From positions 1 through 35,572 of the forward strand of contig JAODBK010000107.1 of the NCBI GenBank assembly GCA_025463925.1: a DNA stretch of 35,572 bases, written 5' to 3'. Below the pieces are notes generated by a model that was not told where the DNA came from, did no database searches, and worked only from the letters and a program-made list of their open reading frames with translations. This DNA comes from Acidimicrobiales bacterium (GTDB lineage: Bacteria; Actinomycetota; Acidimicrobiia; Acidimicrobiales; AC-14). The position numbers and the translations under genes are program-made. Each line of letters starts with the position of its first letter. Positions within the stretch are counted from its first letter, which is position 1. Shown in pieces: positions 24,554-31,726 of the stretch.

Positions 24554-26269
24554 GTGTCTGACAACCTCATCGCCCCGCACGGCGGCCCGCTCGTCGACCT
24601 GCTCGTCACCGACGACCGCGCCGGCGACCTCAAGAAGCAGTCGGCCGACTGGCCGTCGTGGGACCTCACGCCCCGCCAGCTCTGCGACCTGGAGCTGCTG
24701 ACCACGGGCGGCTTCTCGCCGCTGCGCGGCTTCCTCGGCCGAGCCGACTACGAATCGGTCCGCGACTCGATGCGACTGGCCGACGGGACGCTCTGGCCGA
24801 TCCCCGTCACGCTCGACGTCAGCGAGGAGTTCGCCGAGGGCCTGGCAACCGGCACGACGGTCGCGCTGCGCGACGCCGAAGGCGTGATGTTGGCCGCGCT
24901 CCACGTCAGCGACGTCTGGCGACCGGACCTCGATGCCGAGGCGGCCGCGGTCTACGGCACCACCGACGCCGGCCACCCGGCGGTCGGCTACCTGCGCAAC
25001 CAGTCGGGTCCGGTCTACGTCGGCGGCGAGATCGAGGCGCTCCAGGCACCGCTGCACTACGACTACCGCGACCTGCGCCACACCCCGGCCGAGCTGCGGG
25101 CCGTCTTCGGGCGTGACGGCTGGCGGTCGGTCGTCGCCTTCCAGACGCGCAACCCGCTGCACCGCGCGCACCAGGAGCTGACGCTGCGCGCCGCGCGCGA
25201 GGTGGAGGCCAACCTGTTGATCCACCCGGTCGTCGGCATGACCAAGCCGGGCGACGTCGACCACTACACCCGGGTGCGCTGCTACCAGGCGATCATGCCG
25301 GGGTACCCGCACGGCACCGCGATGCTCAGCCTGTTGCCGCTGGCGATGCGGATGGGTGGCCCGCGCGAGGCGGTGTGGCACGCCATCATCCGCAAGAACC
25401 ACGGGGTGAGCCACTTCATCGTCGGTCGCGACCACGCCGGGCCGGGTGCCGATTCGAAGGGCGAGCCGTTCTACGGGCCCTACGACGCGCAGGCGCTGCT
25501 CCGCCAGCACGAGGCGGAGCTGGGCGTGACGATGGTGCCGTTCCTCAACATGGTCTACGTCGAGGACCGCGACGAGTACCTGCCGGAGGACGAGGTGCCC
25601 GATGGCGCCCGGGTGCTGTCCATCTCGGGCACCGAGCAGCGCCGCCGCCTCAACGAGGGCCGCGACCTGCCGGAGTGGTTCACCCCGCCGACCGTGGCCA
25701 CCGAGCTGCGCCGGTCGTACCCGCCGCGGGCGCAGCAGGGCTTCACGGTGTTCTTCACCGGCCTCAGCGGGTCGGGCAAGTCGACGATCGCCAACGTGTT
25801 GCTGGTGAAGCTGCTGGAGATGGGGGGCCGGCCGGTGACGCTGCTCGACGGCGACCTGGTCCGCAAGCACCTGTCGAGCGAGCTCGGGTTCTCGAAGGAG
25901 CACCGCGACATCAACATCCGCCGCATCGGCTACGTCGCCAGTGAGATCACCAAGAACGGTGGCATCGCGATCTGCGCGCCGATCGCGCCGTACGAGTCGA
26001 CGCGCCGCGACGTCCGGGCCGCGGTCGAGCCGGGTGGCGGCTTCCTGCTGGTGCACGTGGCCACCCCGATCGAGGTGTGCGAGGCGCGCGACCGGAAGGG
26101 CCTGTACGCCAAGGCGCGCGCCGGCGTGCTCAAGGAGTTCACCGGGATCTCCGACCCGTACGAGGAGCCGTCCGACGCCGACGTGGTGATCGACACCACC
26201 ACGACCAGCGCCGAAGAGGCGGCCCAGCAGGTGATCCTCCACCTGGAATCCGAGGGCTACATCACGTGA
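24554..26269 (+). CDS. Bifunctional sulfate adenylyltransferase / adenylylsulfate kinase (Sat-CysC fusion)
   Basis: 571-aa PAPS synthetase. Residues about 1-390 are ATP sulfurylase of the single-chain Sat type, with QTRNPLHRAHQ at 197-207 and GRDHAGPG. Residues about 395-571 are APS kinase with P-loop GLSGSGKST at 403-411, LLDGDLVRKHL, and FSKEHRDINIRR. The order Sat then kinase is the bacterial/fungal-like arrangement, unlike animal PAPSS (kinase first). Both active sites look complete, so it should convert sulfate and ATP to PAPS. GTG 24554 is the start; no other long in-frame start exists. Serves the adjacent sulfotransferase. Confidence 0.96.
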   Translation: MSDNLIAPHGGPLVDLLVTDDRAGDLKKQSADWPSWDLTPRQLCDLELLTTGGFSPLRGFLGRADYESVRDSMRLADGTLWPIPVTLDVSEEFAEGLATGTTVALRDAEGVMLAALHVSDVWRPDLDAEAAAVYGTTDAGHPAVGYLRNQSGPVYVGGEIEALQAPLHYDYRDLRHTPAELRAVFGRDGWRSVVAFQTRNPLHRAHQELTLRAAREVEANLLIHPVVGMTKPGDVDHYTRVRCYQAIMPGYPHGTAMLSLLPLAMRMGGPREAVWHAIIRKNHGVSHFIVGRDHAGPGADSKGEPFYGPYDAQALLRQHEAELGVTMVPFLNMVYVEDRDEYLPEDEVPDGARVLSISGTEQRRRLNEGRDLPEWFTPPTVATELRRSYPPRAQQGFTVFFTGLSGSGKSTIANVLLVKLLEMGGRPVTLLDGDLVRKHLSSELGFSKEHRDINIRRIGYVASEITKNGGIAICAPIAPYESTRRDVRAAVEPGGGFLLVHVATPIEVCEARDRKGLYAKARAGVLKEFTGISDPYEEPSDADVVIDTTTTSAEEAAQQVILHLESEGYIT

Positions 26270-26276
26270 GCGCGGC

Positions 26277-27335
26277 GTGAGCGCCGAGCTGACCGGTCAG
26301 GCGTTCCACGAGCTGCTCGACGAGCTGCACGGGCTCGAGAAGAAGTTCACCGCGAGCCCGAACGGCCCCCTCGACGAGCAGGCGATGCTCGAGGGCTACA
26401 AGTGGGCCTTCTCGATCCTCCAGGTCGCCTTCGACGCCCATGTGTGGGCCGACACCGGCCGGCCCCGGTTCGTCGACATCGTCGGCCCGTACAAGAAGTG
26501 GGGCGGCGACAACGCCGACGCCTTCTACCAGTACGCGCCGATCGACCCGACGCGCACGTACCGCGTGCGCGGCCGGGTCGGCGACGCGGTGTACCTGTCG
26601 CTCACGGTGTACGGCGGCCCCGACGACGGCCGGTACTCGACGCGCATCGTCGGCACGCGGAACGACCGCGACCTCGACATCGCGCCGGACGGCACCTTCG
26701 AGCTGGTGCTCAGCCCCGAGCCGCACGAGGGCGCGTGGATCGCGCTCGAGCCCGACGCGGTGTGCGCGGTCACGCGCGACTACCTCGAGGACCCCGACCA
26801 CGGCCGCCGCGCCGAGTGGGCCATCGAGGCCGACGACCCGCCGGCGACCTATCGCATCGACGATGCCGACCTGGCGCGGCGGTTCCGCGCCGCCCGCACG
26901 TGGGTCAACGAGCAGTCGCAGATGGTCCCGATCGGCTTGGGCACGCCGAACGCCGTCGACGAGCCGTATCCCGTGCCGGCCCAGACATTCGGCTGGGCCG
27001 CCGGCGACGCCGCCTACGCGATGGGCAGCTTCGACTTGGCCGACGACGAGGTGTTGGTGATCGAGGGCCGTTCGCCGGAGTGCGCGTTCTGGAACCTCTG
27101 CCTCTGGAACCAGTTCCTGCACACGTACAACTACGAGTACGAGCGGGTGACGATCAACGGCAGCCAGGTGGAGTACGAGGACGACGGCTCGTGGACGATC
27201 GTCGTGGCCCACCGCGATCCCGGTCACCCGAACTGGGTGTCGACCCAGGGCCACCGGCGGGGCCGCATCTGGTTCCGCTGGTTCCTCCCGTCGGCCACGC
27301 CGGCCCGCCCGACGACGCGCGTCGAGACGAGGTAG
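26277..27335 (+). CDS. DUF1214 domain-containing protein, second copy
   Basis: 352-aa soluble protein related to the product of 7719-8861. Shared features are KWGGDNADAFYQYAPID, SFDLADDEVLVIEG, AFWNLCLWNQ, VTINGSQ, IVVAHRDPGHPNWVST and the final WFRWFL. No signal peptide or known catalytic motif. GTG 26277 follows the Sat-CysC stop by 7 bp and precedes the next gene by 3 bp, so it is cotranscribed. Both copies in this window occur in operons that also encode a sulfotransferase. Confidence 0.8.
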   Translation: MSAELTGQAFHELLDELHGLEKKFTASPNGPLDEQAMLEGYKWAFSILQVAFDAHVWADTGRPRFVDIVGPYKKWGGDNADAFYQYAPIDPTRTYRVRGRVGDAVYLSLTVYGGPDDGRYSTRIVGTRNDRDLDIAPDGTFELVLSPEPHEGAWIALEPDAVCAVTRDYLEDPDHGRRAEWAIEADDPPATYRIDDADLARRFRAARTWVNEQSQMVPIGLGTPNAVDEPYPVPAQTFGWAAGDAAYAMGSFDLADDEVLVIEGRSPECAFWNLCLWNQFLHTYNYEYERVTINGSQVEYEDDGSWTIVVAHRDPGHPNWVSTQGHRRGRIWFRWFLPSATPARPTTRVETR

Positions 27336-27338
27336 TCG

Positions 27339-27962
27339 GTGCCGGTCGACCTGGTGGAGCTCGTCGCCCCGGCGCACACCGCGGTGCTCACCATGGAGAC
27401 GCAGAAGGGCGTGGTCGGCGCCGAGAGCCCGATCCGCGTGCTGGCCGACGAGGTCGCCGCCAACGGGATGCTCGAGCGCATGGGCCGGCTGTGCCGCGCC
27501 GCCCGCGCCGCCGGCGCGCCGGTGGTGCACTGCACCGCCGAGTTCCGCGCCGACCGGGCCGGGTCGTCGTTCAACATCCCGCTGTTGGCGCGGCTCGCCA
27601 AGGGCGAGCTGTCGATGGTCGGCGGATCGCCGGCCGCCGAGGTCGTCGACGAGCTCGGGCCCGAGCCCACCGACCTCGTCTCGCCGCGCCTCCACGGGAT
27701 CTCGCCGTTCACCGGCACCAGCCTCGACCAATGGCTGCGCAACCTCGGCGTCACCACCGTCGTCGCCACCGGTGTCTCGGTGAACCTCGGCGTGCTCGGC
27801 ATGTGCGTCGAGGCGGCCGACCTCGGTTACCGCATCGTGGTGCCCGTCGACGCGGTCGCGGGCTTCCCGCGCGACTACGCGCAGGCGGTGTTGGACAACA
27901 CGATCGCGTTGCTGGCCACACGCGCGACCGTCGACGAGGTGATTGCGGCCTGGCGGTCGTGA
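27339..27962 (+). CDS. Isochorismatase-fold (cysteine hydrolase superfamily) protein
   Basis: 207-aa Rossmann-like hydrolase. Landmarks: TAVLTMETQKGVV at the N-terminus, VVHCTAEFRADRAG, HGISPFTGTSLDQWLRNLGV, and VATGVSVNLGV followed by DLGYRIVVPVDAVAG. The usual N-terminal Asp is Glu (METQ), and the cysteine of GVATNVCV is Gly, as in true isochorismatases such as EntB and PhzD, which do not use Cys. It may hydrolyse an ether or amide without the Cys mechanism; substrate unknown. GTG 27339 starts 3 bp after the DUF1214 gene. Confidence 0.82.
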   Translation: MPVDLVELVAPAHTAVLTMETQKGVVGAESPIRVLADEVAANGMLERMGRLCRAARAAGAPVVHCTAEFRADRAGSSFNIPLLARLAKGELSMVGGSPAAEVVDELGPEPTDLVSPRLHGISPFTGTSLDQWLRNLGVTTVVATGVSVNLGVLGMCVEAADLGYRIVVPVDAVAGFPRDYAQAVLDNTIALLATRATVDEVIAAWRS

Positions 27963-27982
27963 GGCATGAGAAGCTGTCACCC

Positions 27983-29011
27983 ATGTCGGTCGCAGCCCGC
28001 AGTCTGAGCCCACTCCCTCCGGTCGAGCGCGTCCGGCCGGGTCTCTGGAGCATCCCGGTCCCGATCCCCAGCAACTCCCTGCGCTATGTCTTCGTCTACG
28101 TCTTCGAGACCGACCGCGGCCCGTACATCGTCGACACCGGTTGGAACACCGACGACGCGTTCGCGGCGCTGTCCGACGGGCTGAAGCAGGTCGGCACCGA
28201 CCTGGCCGACGTGCAGGGCGTGCTCGTCACCCACATCCATCCCGACCATTACGGCCTGGCCGGACGGGTGCGCGAGGCGTCGGGCGCCTGGGTCGCGCTG
28301 CACCCCGAGGACGCCGCCCTGATCAAGGACCGGTACGAGGAGCCCACCGACCTGCTCGAGCGGGTCGGCGCCATGCTGCGGCGGATGGGCGCGCCGCCCG
28401 AGGAGCTGGAGGGGATGCGCAACGCGTCGATGCCGGTGCTGCCGTTCGTGTCGGCGGCGCAGCCCGACGTCCTGTTCGAGGACGGCGACAAGCCCGAGGT
28501 CCCGGGCTGGGACCTGAGCGCCATCTGGACGCCCGGTCACTCACCGGGCCACCTCTGCTTCTGGGAGCCGGCCAACCGGGTGATGCTGTCGGGCGACCAT
28601 GTGCTGCCGCGGATCACGCCGAACATCCCGTTCCACCCGCAGGCGGCGGCCGACCCGCTGGGCGACTTCCTCCAGTCGTTGGAGAAGCTGCGCGGCTACG
28701 GCGAGGACGAGGTCCTCCCCGCGCACGAGCACCGCTTCGTCGGCCTCGACAGCCGGCTCGACGAACTGATCGCGCACCACGAGCGGCGGTTCGCCGAGGT
28801 GCTCGACGCCATCCGCGACGGCGTCACCAGCGCGTGGGGAATCGCCGAGCGGATGGGCTGGTCGCGTCCGTGGGGCCGCATCGAGGGCTTCATGCGCCGG
28901 GCGGCGGTCGGTGAGGCGATGGCCCACCTGCGCACCCTCGAGAAGCGCGGCATCGTCCGCGAGGTGATGGGGGAGCCCTCGCGTTGGGAGATCGTGGCCG
29001 AACGCGCCTAG
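27983..29011 (+). CDS. Metallo-beta-lactamase-fold hydrolase
   Basis: 342-aa dinuclear zinc hydrolase. The metal motif THIHPDHYG gives His84, His86, Asp88 and His89; further ligands lie in TPGHSPGH, LSGDHVL and PAHEH. The last 100 residues form a helical, winged-helix-like tail (ERMGWSRPWGRIEGF, HLRTLEKRGIVREV), as in LACTB2-like/RNase-Z-related small-molecule hydrolases. A thioester, lactone or sulfate-ester substrate is conceivable given the neighbours. ATG 27983 lies 20 bp after the isochorismatase-like gene. Confidence 0.92.
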   Translation: MSVAARSLSPLPPVERVRPGLWSIPVPIPSNSLRYVFVYVFETDRGPYIVDTGWNTDDAFAALSDGLKQVGTDLADVQGVLVTHIHPDHYGLAGRVREASGAWVALHPEDAALIKDRYEEPTDLLERVGAMLRRMGAPPEELEGMRNASMPVLPFVSAAQPDVLFEDGDKPEVPGWDLSAIWTPGHSPGHLCFWEPANRVMLSGDHVLPRITPNIPFHPQAAADPLGDFLQSLEKLRGYGEDEVLPAHEHRFVGLDSRLDELIAHHERRFAEVLDAIRDGVTSAWGIAERMGWSRPWGRIEGFMRRAAVGEAMAHLRTLEKRGIVREVMGEPSRWEIVAERA

Positions 29012-29024
29012 GTTTCCCGGCCCT

Positions 29025-29963
29025 ATGGGCACGTTGGACGGACGGGTTGCGATCATCACCGGCGCCGGGCGCGGCATCGGCCGCGAGCACGCGCTGCTGT
29101 TCGCGTCGGAAGGCGCCAAGGTCGTCGTCAACGACCTCGGCGGCGCGGTCGACGGATCGGGCGACGACCGATCGCCGGCCGAGCAGGTCGTCGACGAGAT
29201 CAAGGCGATGGGCGGCGAGGCGGTCGCCAACGCCGACAACGTCGCCGACTTCGACGCCGCCAAGGCCATCGTCGACCAGGCGGTCGACGCCTTCGGCGAC
29301 CTTCACGTGGTGGTGAACAACGCCGGCATCCTGCGCGATCGCGTCCTCGTCAACATGAGCGAGGCCGAATGGGACGCGGTGATCAACGTGCACCTGAAGG
29401 GCCACTTCGCCGCGACGCATCACGCCGCCGCGTACTGGCGGGAGCAGTCGAAGGCGGGTGCCGAGGTGAAGGCGGCGGTGATCAACACGTCCTCGTCGGC
29501 CGGGCTCGCCGGCAATCCCGGCCAGACCAACTACGCCGCCGCCAAGGCCGGCATCGCGGCGTTCACCATCGTGTCCGCCATGGAGCTCAAGCGCTACGGC
29601 GTCCGCTGCAACGCGATCGCGCCGTTCGCCCGCACCCGCATGACACTGCAGACGCCCGGCATGGACGAGGTCGTGGCCGCCCCGCAGGACGCGGGTGCGT
29701 TCGACTACTGGGACCCGGCGAACATCTCGCCGCTGGTCGGCTATCTCGCCACCGCCGACTGCCCCTTCAACGGCGGCGTGTTCCACGTCGGCGGCGGCCA
29801 GGTCGGGCTGTACGTCAATTGGACGCTCGACCAGGTGCTCGATCACGGCGACCGCTGGACGGTCGCCGAGCTGATCGCCGAGGCGCCGGCGCTCATGGAG
29901 GGCCGCCCCAAGCTGGCCTCCGCGGGCGTCGACATGGCCGACCTCATGAAGGGCGCCTTCTAG
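29025..29963 (+). CDS. SDR, MFE-2/HSD17B4-type 3-hydroxyacyl-CoA dehydrogenase-like
   Basis: 312-aa SDR. TGAGRGIGREHALLFASEGA and VVVNDLGG with a long loop (GSGDDRSPAEQVVDEI), NADNVAD, NNAG, NTSSSAGL and the catalytic NYAAAK match the dehydrogenase domain of peroxisomal multifunctional enzyme type 2 and its actinobacterial stand-alone homologues in sterol side-chain beta-oxidation. Expected to oxidise a 3-hydroxyacyl-CoA with NAD. Starts 13 bp after the hydrolase gene; last gene of the + strand cluster. Confidence 0.9.
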   Translation: MGTLDGRVAIITGAGRGIGREHALLFASEGAKVVVNDLGGAVDGSGDDRSPAEQVVDEIKAMGGEAVANADNVADFDAAKAIVDQAVDAFGDLHVVVNNAGILRDRVLVNMSEAEWDAVINVHLKGHFAATHHAAAYWREQSKAGAEVKAAVINTSSSAGLAGNPGQTNYAAAKAGIAAFTIVSAMELKRYGVRCNAIAPFARTRMTLQTPGMDEVVAAPQDAGAFDYWDPANISPLVGYLATADCPFNGGVFHVGGGQVGLYVNWTLDQVLDHGDRWTVAELIAEAPALMEGRPKLASAGVDMADLMKGAF

Positions 29964-30003
29964 TCGCTGGGTGGGGGACAGTGTTCACGCGTCCTTCACA
30001 CGC

Positions 30004-30018
30004 TCGACCAGCGGTCGA
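30004..30018. promoter_or_regulatory. Inverted repeat upstream of the transglutaminase-like genes
   Basis: TCGACC-AGC-GGTCGA is a perfect 6+6 inverted repeat in the 81-bp gap between the SDR stop and GTG 30045. It could be a regulator site or a weak terminator of the upstream cluster; no -35/-10 pair is clear. Confidence 0.25.
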
Positions 30019-30044
30019 CACCGAGGCCGGGCAGCCTGTCGAGG

Positions 30045-30851
30045 GTGCAACTCCGTGTCGGGTGCGAGTTCGTCCACGGCGTGACGGCCGAGACCCACGC
30101 CGTCGTGCAGGTCGAGCCGAGGATCGACGGAGCGTTCGCGATCGTCGACGAGCAGTGGGAGACCGAGCCCCCGCTCGAGTCGCGCCGCCACCTCGATGGG
30201 TTCGGAAACCTGCGCCGCCGCGTCACCCTTTCCGCCGGGACCTCGACGCTTCGCTACGACGCCTTGGTGGATGTGCCGGAGTTCGCCGATCCCGAAGACC
30301 TCGACGCCCGCGAGCTCACTCCAGCCGAGGTGCCCGACGACGCGTTGGTGTTCACGCTTCCCAGCCGGTTCTGCCCGTCCGACGCAATGGGCTGGCAGGC
30401 GGCTGAGCTGTTCGGCGCCATCGACCCGGGATGGGGCCGGGTGCAAGCGATCTGCGACTGGGTGCACGGCACGGTGACCTTCGGCTACGGGTCCAGCTCG
30501 CCGACCACCACCGCGGCCGATGTGCTCGAGGCCGGCAAGGGCGTGTGTCGCGACTTCGCCCACCTGGCGGTCACCTTCTGTCGGGCGCTGAACATCCCGA
30601 CGCGCTACGTCTTCGGATATCTGCCCGACGTGGGCGTCGAGCCGCTCGACGAGCCGATGGACTTCTGCGCGTGGATCGAGGTCTTGCTCGGCGACACCTG
30701 GTGGACGTTCGACCCCCGGAACAACCAGCGGCGAATCGGCCGCGTCCTCGTCGGCCGCGGGCGCGACGCGCTCGACGTGGCGATGATCACCACCTTCGGC
30801 GCCGCCGACCTGCACTCTATGGTCGTGTGGGCTGACGAGGTCACCGGATGA
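30045..30851 (+). CDS. Transglutaminase-like protein with altered catalytic residue (copy 1)
   Basis: 268-aa protein: an N-terminal beta-sheet domain (LRVGCEFVHGVTAETHAVVQ) and a transglutaminase-like papain fold. The nucleophile is Cys168 in GKGVCRDFAHLAV. The position of the catalytic His (normally DFHAW) is Cys208 (MDFCAWIEV), while Asp223 is kept in FDPRNN. The triad is therefore Cys-Cys-Asp, so proteolytic or transamidase activity is doubtful. The rest of the fold is well preserved, arguing against a decaying pseudogene. GTG 30045; ATGA overlap with the next, intact paralogue. Confidence 0.88.
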   Translation: MQLRVGCEFVHGVTAETHAVVQVEPRIDGAFAIVDEQWETEPPLESRRHLDGFGNLRRRVTLSAGTSTLRYDALVDVPEFADPEDLDARELTPAEVPDDALVFTLPSRFCPSDAMGWQAAELFGAIDPGWGRVQAICDWVHGTVTFGYGSSSPTTTAADVLEAGKGVCRDFAHLAVTFCRALNIPTRYVFGYLPDVGVEPLDEPMDFCAWIEVLLGDTWWTFDPRNNQRRIGRVLVGRGRDALDVAMITTFGAADLHSMVVWADEVTG

Positions 30852-31726
30852 TCGAGGCACTGAGCAACGCGATCGAGGCACTGAGCAACGCCTCCGAGAT
30901 CACCGCCTTCACCCTCCAGCAGCGGATCCGGTACGACTACACCGGCCCGGTGACCGCGCTGCGCCAGCGCCTCGTCGTCGTCCCACCGGCCAATCACGGA
31001 AGTCAGCGGCGGTGGCACTGGGCCGTGCACGTCGACGGAGCGGTCGGGGCCACCCAACGCGCCCGGCGCGACCGGTACGGCAACCTCGGTGTCGACATCG
31101 CGGTGCCGAAGGTCGACGACTGGGTCGAGTTCCGCGTCGAGTGCACTGTCGGACGGCGCGCCCGCCGCGCGCCGTACCGCATCAGCCCGGACTGGCGATA
31201 CCTTTCGCCGACGCGCCTCACCGCGCCCGACGACCGCATCGCGGCCCTGGCGGCGCGGTGCCGCGACCCAGAGGCGATCTGTGCGCGGGTGCACGAGCAC
31301 TTCCGGTACGAGTACGGCGTCACCGGCGTGCGCACGACCGCGGTGGAAGCACTGCGAGGTGGCGTGGGTGTGTGCCAGGACTATGCCCACGTGATGCTGA
31401 GCGCGTGCCGATCGGCCGGGTTGCCGGCCCGCTACGTGTCCGGTCACCTGGTGGGCGAGGGCGGCAGCCACGCGTGGGTGGAGGTGCTGCGTCCCGATCC
31501 GACGCGCCGGAACGCCTGGCTCGTCGAGGCCTGGGACCCGACGCACGACCGCCGGGCGCTCGAGGGGTACCTGACCGTGGCCGTCGGTCGCGACTACGCC
31601 GACGTGGCGCCGATGACCGGCACGTATGAGGGCGCGGGTGTCGACGGCGCGCTCACCGTGTGGAAGCAGCTCATTCCGTCCGGAGGTCAGCCGGCTTTGG
31701 GGGCGATGGACTTCAGCTCGAGGTAG
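30848..31726 (+). CDS. Transglutaminase-like protein (copy 2), intact triad
   Basis: 292-aa protein of the same two-domain type as its upstream neighbour. Cys176 (GVGVCQDYAH), His208 (GSHAWVEV) and Asp230 (WDPTHD) form a complete triad, so it may act as a peptidase, amidase or transglutaminase. The N-terminus contains a seven-residue duplication (IEALSNA twice) from a 21-bp tandem repeat. The start overlaps the previous stop (ATGA); the 3' end overlaps the convergent ALDH gene by 40 bp. Such pairs are often near glutamylation or ATP-grasp genes, but none is present here. Confidence 0.9.
   Translation: MIEALSNAIEALSNASEITAFTLQQRIRYDYTGPVTALRQRLVVVPPANHGSQRRWHWAVHVDGAVGATQRARRDRYGNLGVDIAVPKVDDWVEFRVECTVGRRARRAPYRISPDWRYLSPTRLTAPDDRIAALAARCRDPEAICARVHEHFRYEYGVTGVRTTAVEALRGGVGVCQDYAHVMLSACRSAGLPARYVSGHLVGEGGSHAWVEVLRPDPTRRNAWLVEAWDPTHDRRALEGYLTVAVGRDYADVAPMTGTYEGAGVDGALTVWKQLIPSGGQPALGAMDFSSR
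30851..30892 (+). repeat. 21-bp in-frame tandem duplication
   Basis: Copies 30851-30871 and 30872-30892 differ at one base only (final G versus C). They encode IEALSNA twice directly after the start Met of the second transglutaminase-like protein. It looks like a recent slippage duplication. Confidence 0.9.

Noticed and set aside
27339-27962. Isochorismatase-fold gene as a pseudogene because the usual Cys is missing
   Set aside because: The frame is intact and Gly at this place is normal in true isochorismatases such as EntB and PhzD.
26262-28013. 583-codon open frame on the - strand
   Set aside because: Antisense to the DUF1214 and isochorismatase-fold genes; composition (Val/Arg/His-rich, no motif) is that of a shadow frame. 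The same applies to long opposite-strand frames at 10069-11745, 11318-13261 and 24503-26242.
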